Part shown: positions 9,730 to 18,963 of the stretch, one piece after another | Numbering within the stretch: the stretch's first letter is position 1 | Layout of the letters: each line of letters begins with the position of its first letter | Assembly (NCBI RefSeq): GCF_003402975.1 | Contig: NZ_QURB01000002.1 | Span: 360,101-424,100 of the forward strand | Source: Brumimicrobium aurantiacum | Lineage (GTDB): Bacteria > Bacteroidota > Bacteroidia > Flavobacteriales_D > Crocinitomicaceae | Length of the DNA stretch: 64,000 nucleotides | Direction of reading: 5' to 3' | Translations under genes and position numbers: made by a program | Notes under the pieces: model-generated | Seen by the model: the letters and a program-made list of their open reading frames with translations, nothing else | Databases searched by the model: none | Told to the model about the DNA's origin: nothing

Positions 9730-10182
9730 ATGAGATACGTAATATTTATAGCTTTAATTTTTTCAATGTTCAGCTGTACCACTTATTCAGAAGAAGATTT
9801 GGCTTCCTTTGATCAACAAATTCAAAACCATATAGATTCTACAGGTTTAGATATGAAAAAAACTGAATCTGGACTATATTACAACATTATTGAGGAAGGA
9901 GAAGGTGACGAATTAATTAAATACAAAGACCAAGTAACTTTTTATTATAAAGGTTCTTTTCTCAACGGAAATACCTTTCAAGTAATTGACAAGGAAGAAG
10001 CATTAAAATTCCATGTAAATCAATTAATCATCGGATGGCAAGATGCTTTAATGATGCTGAAGAAAGGAGGTTCAATACACATAATTATTCCTCCACAACT
10101 CGGTTATGCTACTAAAAACACGGAGGTAATTCCTGCAAATTCTATTTTGCAATATGAGTTGACTGTTACTGATGTCAAATAA
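9730..10182 (+). CDS. FKBP-type peptidyl-prolyl isomerase lipoprotein
   Basis: A lipobox ends the signal sequence (FSMFSC, Cys16), so the mature protein is lipid-anchored. The C-terminal ~100 residues are an FKBP domain: QVTFYYKGSFLNG, GWQDALMMLKKGG and IIPPQLGYATK match the usual order of the fold. It should help prolyl folding of exported proteins. GldI of gliding bacteria is also a small FKBP lipoprotein, but I cannot say this is GldI. It begins 4 bases after the TraB/GumN stop and ends the operon. A second FKBP lipoprotein is at 20866-21330. Confidence 0.88.
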   Translation: MRYVIFIALIFSMFSCTTYSEEDLASFDQQIQNHIDSTGLDMKKTESGLYYNIIEEGEGDELIKYKDQVTFYYKGSFLNGNTFQVIDKEEALKFHVNQLIIGWQDALMMLKKGGSIHIIIPPQLGYATKNTEVIPANSILQYELTVTDVK

Positions 10183-10231
10183 AGCTAAACGTTTTTTTAA
10201 CATTCAATAATAGACAATCTTCAATTCATGA

Positions 10232-10260
10232 TTGGTTTCCGTTTTTAAGCATTATCTTTG
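10232..10260 (+). promoter_or_regulatory. Promoter of ispH
   Basis: TTG at 10232-10234 and TATCTTTG at 10253-10260 are separated by 18 bases, the classical Bacteroidetes arrangement. The predicted start is near 10265, about 15 bases before the ATG. Confidence 0.75.
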
Positions 10261-10279
10261 AATTGCAAAACAGAATGAA

Positions 10280-11506
10280 ATGAAGCAATTTGATATTCCA
10301 GCGTTTTATCGCTCACCAATAATCTCGAAAGTTAAAAATTTCAGAAAAGCTGAAGATCCAAGAAAGAAGGATTTCTCTCCTACTGTTCTAGACTTTGGAC
10401 CTGTTCGTTTTCATATAGCAAGACATTTTGGCTTCTGTTTTGGAGTAGAAAATGCAATTGAAATTTCCTATAAAGCGATTACAGAAAACCCTGATAAGCG
10501 TATATTTCTATTGAGTCAAATGATTCATAATCCAAATGTGAATGCAGATTTATTAGACAACGGAATTCAATTTCTGCAAGATACCGAAGGAAATGAAATC
10601 ATCTCTTTTGATGAATTAACACCAGAAGATATTGTTATCATTCCAGCATTTGGTTCGCCATTAGAAACAATTGCAAAGCTAGAAGAAAAAGGTGTTGATG
10701 TTAAAGCCTATAACACCACATGTCCTTTCGTTGAGAAAGTATGGAATCGATCCAAAAAACTTGGTGAATCAGATCATAGCATCATTATTCATGGTAAAAA
10801 TAATCATGAAGAAACTAGGGCTACCTTCTCACATAGTTCTGCTGATGCACCTTCAGTTGTAGTGAGGGATATTGGAGATACTGTTTTCCTTATGGACATC
10901 GTAATGGGTAATAAACCAAAAGAATATTTTTACACATTTTTTAAAGGGAAATACTCTGAAGGCTTTGATGTAGATATACATTTGAATAAATTGGGTGTTG
11001 TGAATCAAACAACTATGTTGGCCACAGAAACACAAGAAATTGCTGATTTTGTAAAAGACACCATGATTCATAAATACGGTAAAGACAATATCAAGGATCA
11101 TTTTGCTGACACTAGAGATACTTTATGTTATGCTACCAACGATAACCAGAACTCTACCTATGGATTAATGGAATCTAATGCTGATTTAGCAGTCGTAGTT
11201 GGTGGTTACAATAGCTCCAACACCACCCATCTTGTAGAATTACTAGAAGAAAAATATCCTTGTTACTTCATCAATTCGGAGGAGAATATTAGCAAATCAA
11301 AAATTGATCATTTCGACATTCATAACAAAAAGGAAGTAGTAACAGAAAACTTTTTGCCGAATAAGGACAAAATAGATATTATTCTAACCTCTGGTGCTTC
11401 TTGTCCTGATGCTGTTGTCGATCGTGTTTTACATAAAATACTAACGTATTTCGATGATACTAAATCAATTGAAGAGGTCATTAAAGAATTATCAAAAAAA
11501 AATTAA
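10280..11506 (+). CDS. ispH: 4-hydroxy-3-methylbut-2-enyl diphosphate reductase, long form
   Basis: IspH is the last enzyme of the MEP isoprenoid pathway and makes IPP and DMAPP using a 4Fe-4S cluster. The three cluster cysteines are visible: C53 in HFGFCFGVENA, C148 in TTCPFVEKVW and C283 in DTLCYATNDNQ. The C-terminal SGASCPD loop is also present. The protein has 408 residues against 316 in E. coli. The extra length is an N-terminal extension of about 40 residues and an insert of about 60 residues (roughly 185-250, with YFYTFFKGKYSEG), which I believe is usual in Bacteroidetes. The ATG overlaps a three-codon mini-ORF (ATGAAATGA). Confidence 0.93.
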   Translation: MKQFDIPAFYRSPIISKVKNFRKAEDPRKKDFSPTVLDFGPVRFHIARHFGFCFGVENAIEISYKAITENPDKRIFLLSQMIHNPNVNADLLDNGIQFLQDTEGNEIISFDELTPEDIVIIPAFGSPLETIAKLEEKGVDVKAYNTTCPFVEKVWNRSKKLGESDHSIIIHGKNNHEETRATFSHSSADAPSVVVRDIGDTVFLMDIVMGNKPKEYFYTFFKGKYSEGFDVDIHLNKLGVVNQTTMLATETQEIADFVKDTMIHKYGKDNIKDHFADTRDTLCYATNDNQNSTYGLMESNADLAVVVGGYNSSNTTHLVELLEEKYPCYFINSEENISKSKIDHFDIHNKKEVVTENFLPNKDKIDIILTSGASCPDAVVDRVLHKILTYFDDTKSIEEVIKELSKKN

Positions 11507-11526
11507 GAATATTTTGATAAGAATGC

Positions 11527-11556
11527 TTGCAGACTAAAATCAATTTACTAATTTTG
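11527..11556 (+). promoter_or_regulatory. Promoter of the SRP RNA gene
   Basis: TTG (11527-11529), a 19-base spacer and TAATTTTG (11549-11556) form a textbook Bacteroidetes promoter. The predicted start, 5 bases after the final G, falls exactly on the first G of the RNA's closing stem. I use this site to calibrate the other start predictions. Confidence 0.85.
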
Positions 11557-11560
11557 CGGC

Positions 11561-11660
11561 GGGGTAAGTCTTGTACGACCAGCTCCCTCTGAATCCCCCA
11601 GGACGGGAACGTAGCAAGGGTAGGAGGTTGTAGCGGTGCGATGCAAATAGCTTACCCCAC
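11561..11660 (+). ncRNA. ffs: Signal recognition particle 4.5S RNA
   Basis: The RNA forms one long hairpin, closed by GGGGTAAG (11561-11568) paired with CTTACCCC (11651-11658). The tip carries the conserved domain IV: CAGGACGGGAACGTAGCAAGG has the GGAA-type tetraloop and the asymmetric internal loop AGCA/CAGG that Ffh binds. Length of about 100 bases fits the small bacterial SRP RNA. With Ffh it targets ribosomes making membrane proteins to the membrane. A run of eight T follows directly, acting as terminator. Exact ends are inferred from the stem. Confidence 0.95.
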
Positions 11661-11668
11661 TTTTTTTT
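11661..11668 (+). terminator. T-tract terminator of the SRP RNA gene
   Basis: Eight consecutive T follow the closing stem of the SRP RNA; the RNA's own hairpin serves as the terminator stem. Confidence 0.75.
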
Positions 11669-11882
11669 ATAACTACCTTCCACCCTATTTTCATAATCCT
11701 ATTTTAGTATTTCCAATTATTGATTTGTCTTCATCAATTCATAACCAAATAATTTACATTGATGTAAGCTTGACTTTTGACTTGTGTTAAAAATTTTACA
11801 AAAAACACATTATTTTAATGTTAAATAAATACAAAATAAATTTATTTACACCAAATAAGTTTCATATAAGAATATTATGACT

Positions 11883-11890
11883 TACTTTTG
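11883..11890 (+). promoter_or_regulatory. -7 element before the candidate small RNA
   Basis: TACTTTTG matches TAnnTTTG exactly and predicts a start near 11895. No TTG lies at the normal -33 distance, so strength is uncertain. Confidence 0.45.
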
Positions 11891-11894
11891 TATT

Positions 11895-11962
11895 GATTTA
11901 GGTGGTTAAGTTAGGTTGATATGTAAGAGGGAGAAACGCCTGTTTTTCCCTCTTCATTTTTT
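11895..11962 (+). ncRNA. Candidate small RNA ending in a terminator hairpin
   Basis: A 12-bp stem with one G-T pair (11926-11937 with 11942-11953) and a GCCT loop is followed by a T-rich tail (11957-11962). Outside it, GTTGAT-GTAA (11915-11926) can pair with TTACATCAAC (11961-11970), giving a second, competing or extending stem. With the -7 element 11883-11890 this defines a transcript of about 65-70 bases with no coding capacity. It might also be the leader of a longer transcript toward pyrG. I do not recognise the family. Confidence 0.5.
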
Positions 11963-12144
11963 ACATCAACTTCCTCCCGCTCCTACTTCGATTTCCATTC
12001 AAAACAAAGCTTATATTTCTCGTTTAAAAACTGATATTGCTTGTAATTAGCATCATAAGATGAAAAGTTTGTTGTTTTTCAAATTTGATTAAAAAATCAA
12101 TGTGAAAAAACATAAAGTTTTCTCCTTACTCCTAAGTATTGTTA

Positions 12145-12152
12145 TATCTTTG
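12145..12152 (+). promoter_or_regulatory. -7 element of pyrG, followed by a C tract
   Basis: TATCTTTG is an exact consensus match. It is followed directly by CCCCCCG (12153-12159), so the predicted start at 12157 falls in the C run. No TTG is seen at the -33 distance. Confidence 0.6.
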
Positions 12153-12162
12153 CCCCCCGTAG

Positions 12163-13791
<1,629 letters not shown>

Positions 13792-13832
13792 CACAACTAT
13801 CTTATAAATTATAATTATAGAAAAAAAGTGTA

Positions 13833-15806
13833 ATGGATAAAAATACAATTATTGGTTTAGGTTTAATTGGAGTGATTCTCGCTCTTTTTACCTTCTTTAA
13901 CCAACCTTCGGAAGAAGAACTGAAAGAAAAAATGGCCCAACAAGAACAGTTGGCTCAGGAACAAAAAAAAGCAGTTGAAGCAACCGAAAATAAAGCAAAA
14001 GAAAATTCAACAGAAGTCCAAGCAAAAATTGAAGCAGATACAGTTGCTTTAATTGACGAAAATGGAGAAGCTGTTTTAGACAGTTTAGGTAATCCAGTTT
14101 ATAGTATCGTTAAAAAAGAACCTGCCAAAAAACAAGGTCTTTTAATGGGTAATGAGGTTGAAGAAGAAACCTTTACTTTAGAAAATGAGAAAATCAAAGT
14201 TATTCTTACCAACAAAGGTGGAGGTGTAAAAAGTGTTTTTCTTAAAGAGCACCAAACTTATGAAGACTTCAGAAAAAATGAAGGTACTGATGAGATTGAA
14301 CCACTTCAACTTTTCGATGAAGAAGTTGCATCTAACGGATTAGTTTTCAACACAAACAAAGGAAAACAAAACACATCAGCAATTGCTTTTGAAATTTTAA
14401 AAAATACTGAGAATTACATCTCATTTATTGCACGATTTGACGAAGGAAAATCAATTGAGCAAATTTACTCAATAACACCGGATCAATATCACATCAATTA
14501 TGAAGTGAAAATGAATGGTTTTGAAAGTGAGGTTAATCCTGATAAAGTATTTTTAGACTGGCATGTTGAATTACTGAAAACAGAAAGATTACTTTCAGAA
14601 CAACGTCGTATTTCAACGGTTTTCTTTAAAGAGAAAAATGGAACATACGATTACCTTTCTGAATATTCTGATGATGAATTTAATGCTGAAACAGACTTGG
14701 ATTGGGTTGCTTTTAAACAAAGTTACTTCTCTACAATGATGATTCCTCAAAAAGGATTCAGTAAAGAAGGATCTAACTTCAAAATTAGAACTTATGCTGA
14801 AGGATCTGAAAAGGATTCAACACACATCAAAGCATACACATCTTCATTAAACCTTCCATTCAATAATACTGGAAACGGTAATGCTGAAATGAAATGGTTT
14901 TTTGGACCAAATGACTACGATCTATTAGAATCTTACGCTGTAGAAGCAGAAGACATCATCAACTATGGTTGGGGATTATTCAGATGGATTAATATTTTTG
15001 CTATTCAACCAATATTTGTTTGGTTGGCCTCTTACGGTATGAATTTAGGTATCGCTATTTTATTATTAACAGTTGCAATAAAATTAGTACTTACGCCTAT
15101 TCAATGGAAAATGTATGCTTCTTCAGCTAAAATGAGAATATTAAAGCCAGAAGTTGAGGAAATCAACAAAAAGTACCCAGAGAAGGATGATGCAATGAAA
15201 AAACAAATGGAAATGATGACGCTTTACAGAGAGTCTGGCGCTAGTCCACTTGCTGGTTGTATTCCAATGCTGATTCAAATGCCTATTTTATTTGCTGTAT
15301 TCCGTTTCTTCCCAAGTACATTTACTTTGAGACAAGAAAGCTTTTTATGGGCTGAAGATTTATCAAGCTACGATTCTATTTTAGACTTAAGTTTTAATAT
15401 TCCATTCTATGGAGCTCACGTAAGTTTATTTACTTTACTGATGGCATTTACGACTTTATTCTATACAATGCTTAACAGTAGCAATATGCAACAACCATCA
15501 CAACCGGGAATGCCAAACATGAAAATTATCATGTACTTCTTCCCTATTATGATGATTTTCTTCTTTAATAATTACGCATCAGGATTAAGTTATTACTATT
15601 TCATTTCAACGTTGATGTCAATCTTAACAATGTTAATGATTAAAAACTTCTTCGTAAATGAAGATAAGTTGAAAGCTAAAATGGCTGCTAAAAAAGAGTC
15701 AAGTAAGAATAATGGTAAAAAAGGTGGAAAATCAAAGTTCCAAGAGCGTTTAGAGCAAATGCAAAAAGCCCAACAAGAAAAGTTGAAAAACGCTAAAAAG
15801 AAATAA
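13833..15806 (+). CDS. yidC: Membrane protein insertase YidC
   Basis: YidC inserts and folds inner-membrane proteins, alone or with SecYEG. The 657-residue protein has the Gram-negative layout: an N-terminal anchor (4-22), an Ala/Glu/Lys-rich linker, a large periplasmic beta domain (about 110-370) and five-helix core. The core contains LTVAIKLVLTPIQ, where a lysine stands at the groove position held by arginine in E. coli, then AKMRILKPEVEEI and GGC-like LAGCIPMLIQMPI. The C-terminus is strongly basic (about 30 residues ending NAKKK), suited to contact the ribosome. It follows pyrG and ends at a strong terminator. Confidence 0.97.
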   Translation: MDKNTIIGLGLIGVILALFTFFNQPSEEELKEKMAQQEQLAQEQKKAVEATENKAKENSTEVQAKIEADTVALIDENGEAVLDSLGNPVYSIVKKEPAKKQGLLMGNEVEEETFTLENEKIKVILTNKGGGVKSVFLKEHQTYEDFRKNEGTDEIEPLQLFDEEVASNGLVFNTNKGKQNTSAIAFEILKNTENYISFIARFDEGKSIEQIYSITPDQYHINYEVKMNGFESEVNPDKVFLDWHVELLKTERLLSEQRRISTVFFKEKNGTYDYLSEYSDDEFNAETDLDWVAFKQSYFSTMMIPQKGFSKEGSNFKIRTYAEGSEKDSTHIKAYTSSLNLPFNNTGNGNAEMKWFFGPNDYDLLESYAVEAEDIINYGWGLFRWINIFAIQPIFVWLASYGMNLGIAILLLTVAIKLVLTPIQWKMYASSAKMRILKPEVEEINKKYPEKDDAMKKQMEMMTLYRESGASPLAGCIPMLIQMPILFAVFRFFPSTFTLRQESFLWAEDLSSYDSILDLSFNIPFYGAHVSLFTLLMAFTTLFYTMLNSSNMQQPSQPGMPNMKIIMYFFPIMMIFFFNNYASGLSYYYFISTLMSILTMLMIKNFFVNEDKLKAKMAAKKESSKNNGKKGGKSKFQERLEQMQKAQQEKLKNAKKK

Positions 15807-15826
15807 TATCTTTTAATTTTTTGAAG

Positions 15827-15860
15827 AAAGTCCTATTCAGTTTTGAGTAGGACTTTTTTT
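15827..15860 (+). terminator. Terminator after yidC
   Basis: A 13-bp stem with one G-T pair (15827-15839 with 15844-15856), a GTTT loop and a T run make a strong rho-independent terminator. Confidence 0.9.
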
Positions 15861-15908
15861 ATAACTATTATTTTCTTTAAATTTATAAAGGAAACCAATT
15901 CAAATGAA

Positions 15909-16388
15909 ATGAATAACCGAATACATTGTGTAATACACTACCTAAAAATTCCTGTCTTAATTGTATTATGTATATCATTTAACGCTTTAATTATTGTTGC
16001 CCAAACCAACTACAATAACAATACATTAACCGTTAAGATTAAAAATTTAAACAATTCTAAAGGCAAAGTTGCTTTAACATTATACAATTCACCAATTGGA
16101 TTTCCAGACACTCCTAAGAAAGCTATTTTTATTCAATCAACGGTTATAAAGGATAATACTGCAAAGTTTCAAATACCTAATTTAAAAGAGGGTGTGTATG
16201 CAGTGAGTGTAATTCATGATGAGAATAATAACAATAAACTGGATGTCAATTTTGTTGGAATACCTACAGAAGGACTAGGAGTTAGTAATGATGCTCTGAA
16301 TAAATTTGGACCTCCAAAGTTTGAGCAAGCTAAATTTAAAGTACTAAAAGGTACAAACCTCATTATCATAAACATGTATTACTACTAA
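15909..16388 (+). CDS. DUF2141 family secreted protein
   Basis: The 159-residue product fits DUF2141, small exported proteins with a beta-sandwich look. Signs are LTVKIKNLNNSKGKVALTLY, GVYAVSVIHDENNNNKLDVN and the following FVGIPTEGLGVSND, a very typical DUF2141 order. A hydrophobic signal (about residues 13-32, ending IIVAQ) leads to export. The open frame runs back to 15843, inside the terminator of yidC, so ATG 15909 (MNNRIHCVIHYL) is taken as start. A mini-ORF ATGAAATGA (15904-15912) overlaps this ATG. The function of the family is unknown; it is common in Bacteroidetes and proteobacteria. Confidence 0.85.
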   Translation: MNNRIHCVIHYLKIPVLIVLCISFNALIIVAQTNYNNNTLTVKIKNLNNSKGKVALTLYNSPIGFPDTPKKAIFIQSTVIKDNTAKFQIPNLKEGVYAVSVIHDENNNNKLDVNFVGIPTEGLGVSNDALNKFGPPKFEQAKFKVLKGTNLIIINMYYY

Positions 16389-16563
16389 GGATAATCAGTT
16401 GAGTTCGTATTCAAATATTTAAGACTATTCTTCCTTTCGATGATCATTTTTAGATTAATCTACATTGTATTTTTTTAACGCATAACAATTATATTTCAAT
16501 AAGATTTGGAAGTTGATATCAATTTTTTGAGTAACTTACTAGTGTAAATTAAAAATCAAATCT

Positions 16564-17175
16564 ATGCTTGTAGAAATTAATAATAACAATATAGACCAAC
16601 GTCTAATTGATGATATTGTTAAAGCCCTAAAAAATGGTGAAATCATCATATATCCAACTGATTCTGTTTACGCAATTGGTTGTGATTTGAAGAACAAAAA
16701 AGCACTTGAAAAATTAGCGAAGTTCAAAGGTATAAAACTTAAACAATCGAAATTTTCAATTATTTGTAAGGATTTGAGTCAGGTTTCTCAATATGTTAAA
16801 CACCTACCTCAACCCACATTCAAATTGATGAAAAAGGCATTACCTGGTCCTTTTACATTTATTCTTAATGCCTCAAATGAAGTCACGAAACTATTCGATT
16901 CGAACCGTACAGAATTAGGTATTAAGATACCGGATAACAATATTGTAATGGCTATTGTCGAAAAATTAGGCAACCCATTGGTTACTTCTTCTTTAAACAA
17001 CAATGAAGATGATATGCTCGAATATTTTATTGATCCATATAAAATCTATGAACAGTTTGATGAAGTCGTAGAAACCATCATAGACGGTGGACCTGGTAAA
17101 CTAGAAGCTTCTACAATAGTAAATTGTACCGGTGATGCTCCAGAAATAATTCGTCAGGGTGTTGGTGAATTATAA
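16564..17175 (+). CDS. YrdC/Sua5/YciO family protein (threonylcarbamoyl-AMP synthase-like)
   Basis: The family makes threonylcarbamoyl-AMP from threonine, bicarbonate and ATP for the t6A modification of ANN-decoding tRNAs. The 203-residue protein has GEIIIYPTDSVYAIGCD (30-46), the family nucleotide-binding start, followed by KFKGIKLKQSKFSIIC, LPGPFTFIL and STIVNC. The KxR...SxxN signature of strict TsaC proteins is partly altered here (KGIKLKQSKF), a form closer to the YciO branch whose activity is less certain. TsaD is also encoded in this window (45121-46155). It is a single gene ended by a two-way terminator. Confidence 0.85.
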   Translation: MLVEINNNNIDQRLIDDIVKALKNGEIIIYPTDSVYAIGCDLKNKKALEKLAKFKGIKLKQSKFSIICKDLSQVSQYVKHLPQPTFKLMKKALPGPFTFILNASNEVTKLFDSNRTELGIKIPDNNIVMAIVEKLGNPLVTSSLNNNEDDMLEYFIDPYKIYEQFDEVVETIIDGGPGKLEASTIVNCTGDAPEIIRQGVGEL

Positions 17176-17193
17176 AACTATTTTTCTAAAATT

Positions 17194-17229
17194 AAAAAGG
17201 GCTATTGTAAATTTTCAATAGCCCTTTTT
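17194..17229. terminator. Bidirectional terminator
   Basis: A 14-bp perfect stem (AAAAAGGGCTATTG with CAATAGCCCTTTTT) and an 8-base loop sits between two convergent genes. It ends in T runs on both strands, so it can stop transcripts from both sides. Confidence 0.93.
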
Positions 17230-17249
17230 AGTTCTCCTATTTAAGTGAA

Positions 17250-18146
17250 TTAATCTGTTAATTCCCAAATTTTTAATAATCGATCGTCACTAATCGTTGC
17301 AATTTTATTTTCATTTATTTTTGCTAAACGATTTACAGTATGGCGATGACCTTTATTTTTAAATTCTATTCTTTCAATAATTGAAACATCAGCTTTATTC
17401 CACAATTTAATACTCTTATCAAAGCTTACAGAAACGAGGTTTTCTTTGTTATTGATGAATTCTAAATCATAAATTGCGTAATTATGAGCTGGAACACTCG
17501 CTAGTTTTGCCTCCTTTTTCCAATTCCATTTATGAATGTATGCATCTTTGCCACCTGTAAAAAGTACCTCTTCATCGAAGAGTGCACAATTTACACCATC
17601 ATTATGTGCCTTAAACTCATGGATAACATTAAAAAAAGAAGTCTCTAAAATTCTAATGTACCCATCTTGACCACAAATGACCATATGATCTCCTTTTTCA
17701 TCAATTGAAATTTCTCTTATTTTTCCACAGTTAAAAGGCAAAGTAATGAGCAGTTCAAAATTTTGAGCATTCCAAACACAGAGCATTCCATCTTTGTCAC
17801 CTGAGTAAAAATGATTTTTAAGAGGATTATTTGTTAACGCAAAAATTGCAGACTTATGTTGTTTCAAAAGTCGTACTTCTGCCCTCTTTTCAGTATCAAT
17901 TACATGAATTCCTCCATTATTTGTTCCAACCGCTAAAATGTTGAATGTTTCAGAAAAAGCGATGTTGTATGCTGATTCTTCTAGTTTGACGGCAAAATTA
18001 GTTTGTTCTCCAGTTTTGGCGTCCCATTTTACAACATAGCGATCAGCACTTGAAGTATATAAAAAAGATTGATTGTAGATTACATCATAAATCGCCCCAC
18101 TATGGCCACTTATGGAATTAATATTTTTCAATCTTCTTTCTGTCAT
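17250..18146 (-). CDS. WD40 repeat protein, seven-bladed propeller
   Basis: The 298-residue protein is made of seven WD40-type repeats. Each blade's end can be seen: VVKWDAKTG, GIHVIDTEK, MLCVWNAQN, YIRILETSF, YIHKWNWKK, SIKLWNKAD and LLKIWELTD. That gives one closed propeller with no extra domain and no signal peptide, so it should be a cytoplasmic scaffold for protein contacts. It is the last gene of a minus-strand operon, 7 bases after the ComA-like gene, which lies after a TPR gene. Partners are unknown; the two neighbours are natural candidates. Confidence 0.9.
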   Translation of the reverse strand: MTERRLKNINSISGHSGAIYDVIYNQSFLYTSSADRYVVKWDAKTGEQTNFAVKLEESAYNIAFSETFNILAVGTNNGGIHVIDTEKRAEVRLLKQHKSAIFALTNNPLKNHFYSGDKDGMLCVWNAQNFELLITLPFNCGKIREISIDEKGDHMVICGQDGYIRILETSFFNVIHEFKAHNDGVNCALFDEEVLFTGGKDAYIHKWNWKKEAKLASVPAHNYAIYDLEFINNKENLVSVSFDKSIKLWNKADVSIIERIEFKNKGHRHTVNRLAKINENKIATISDDRLLKIWELTD

Positions 18147-18153
18147 TCTGATT

Positions 18154-18963
18154 TTACTCTTCTTCGTCTGAATTGACTTGCTTTAATCTTTCAGCGTAAT
18201 CTGCGGGAAGATTTTCGAAAAATGTATCTCCTCTTAAGCCAATTCTAAGACATTCTAATGGAATAACTTCATTTGGTGCAATATTTCCTAAATTTACGTT
18301 AGCGCCAAAAAGTTTAATAAACCAAACTTGTTGATTTTTGATTGGTGCTTCCCACAAAATTCTGTTAGGATCAATCTTTGCGATAATTTTATTAATTAGG
18401 AAAGTATGTGCTGTTCCATTAGGTCTAAATACACCTACATTACCACTTTCTCTTCCTTCTGCAATAACTTTCCAAGAACCGGCTTCGAGTTCTGTACTCA
18501 TCATTTTTATCCATTTATTTGGAGAAATTAAAATACCAGAATCTTTAGATCCAACTTCTGACAAAACAGTTCTGTCTTTGGCCATTGTTCGAATCAATTC
18601 ACACTTTTCGTCATGAGGAATAATGATAGAACCATCAGAAATTTCTGCTAGATCTAAATCATATTTATCACATAGTTTTAAATAATCTTCAAACATTCCT
18701 CTTGCGTAGAAGGCTTCAAACAATGTACCTCCAAAATATGGACGAATGTTGTTTTCCTTATAAAGTTTGATTTTCTCTTCCAATTGATTTGTTACAAATG
18801 CAGTTCCAAATCCAAACTTTACAACATCTGTCAAATGACCGCTAGCCTCTATAAAATTGGCTGTTTCCTTAAGGCTTAAGCCTTTGTCCATCATCATCGT
18901 CACCCCTTTTTCTCTTGGCTTTTGGGGTCTTTCTGGTATAAATGGTAAACTAAAATTTTTCAT
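18154..18963 (-). CDS. Phosphosulfolactate synthase (ComA) family protein
   Basis: ComA joins sulfite to phosphoenolpyruvate to give (2R)-3-phosphosulfolactate, the first step of coenzyme M synthesis in methanogens. The order of motifs fits the TIM-barrel family: LPERP-like start, TMMMDKGLS, VKFGFGTAFV, GGTLFEAFY, EISDGSIIIP and EVGSKDSG. Start ATG 18963 (MKNFSLPFIPERPQ) fits family starts; the frame extends to a TTG at 18981 and ATG at 18978. It overlaps the end of the TPR gene by 14 bases. A bacterium of this group has no coenzyme M, so the product is more likely sulfolactate or another sulfonate. This is inferred from family, not shown. Confidence 0.82.
   Translation of the reverse strand: MKNFSLPFIPERPQKPREKGVTMMMDKGLSLKETANFIEASGHLTDVVKFGFGTAFVTNQLEEKIKLYKENNIRPYFGGTLFEAFYARGMFEDYLKLCDKYDLDLAEISDGSIIIPHDEKCELIRTMAKDRTVLSEVGSKDSGILISPNKWIKMMSTELEAGSWKVIAEGRESGNVGVFRPNGTAHTFLINKIIAKIDPNRILWEAPIKNQQVWFIKLFGANVNLGNIAPNEVIPLECLRIGLRGDTFFENLPADYAERLKQVNSDEEE

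Larger units (their letters stand above)
11669..12144. other. Gene-free region between ffs and pyrG
   Basis: No open reading frame with coding character is visible on either strand. The stretch is very AT-rich. It holds a short inverted repeat TTACAT-TG-ATGTAA (11753-11766), an AT palindrome around TAAAAATTTTA, a -7-like element and a strong hairpin listed separately as a candidate small RNA. The pyrG promoter begins at its right end. Confidence 0.7.

Noticed and set aside
11669-11882. Coding potential between ffs and the sRNA candidate
   Set aside because: Only very short frames with many stops are present, and composition is extremely AT-rich; the TTACAT-TG-ATGTAA repeat is too short to interpret alone.
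17194-17229. A regulatory palindrome at the convergent junction
   Set aside because: The perfect stem with T runs on both sides is fully explained as a two-way terminator.
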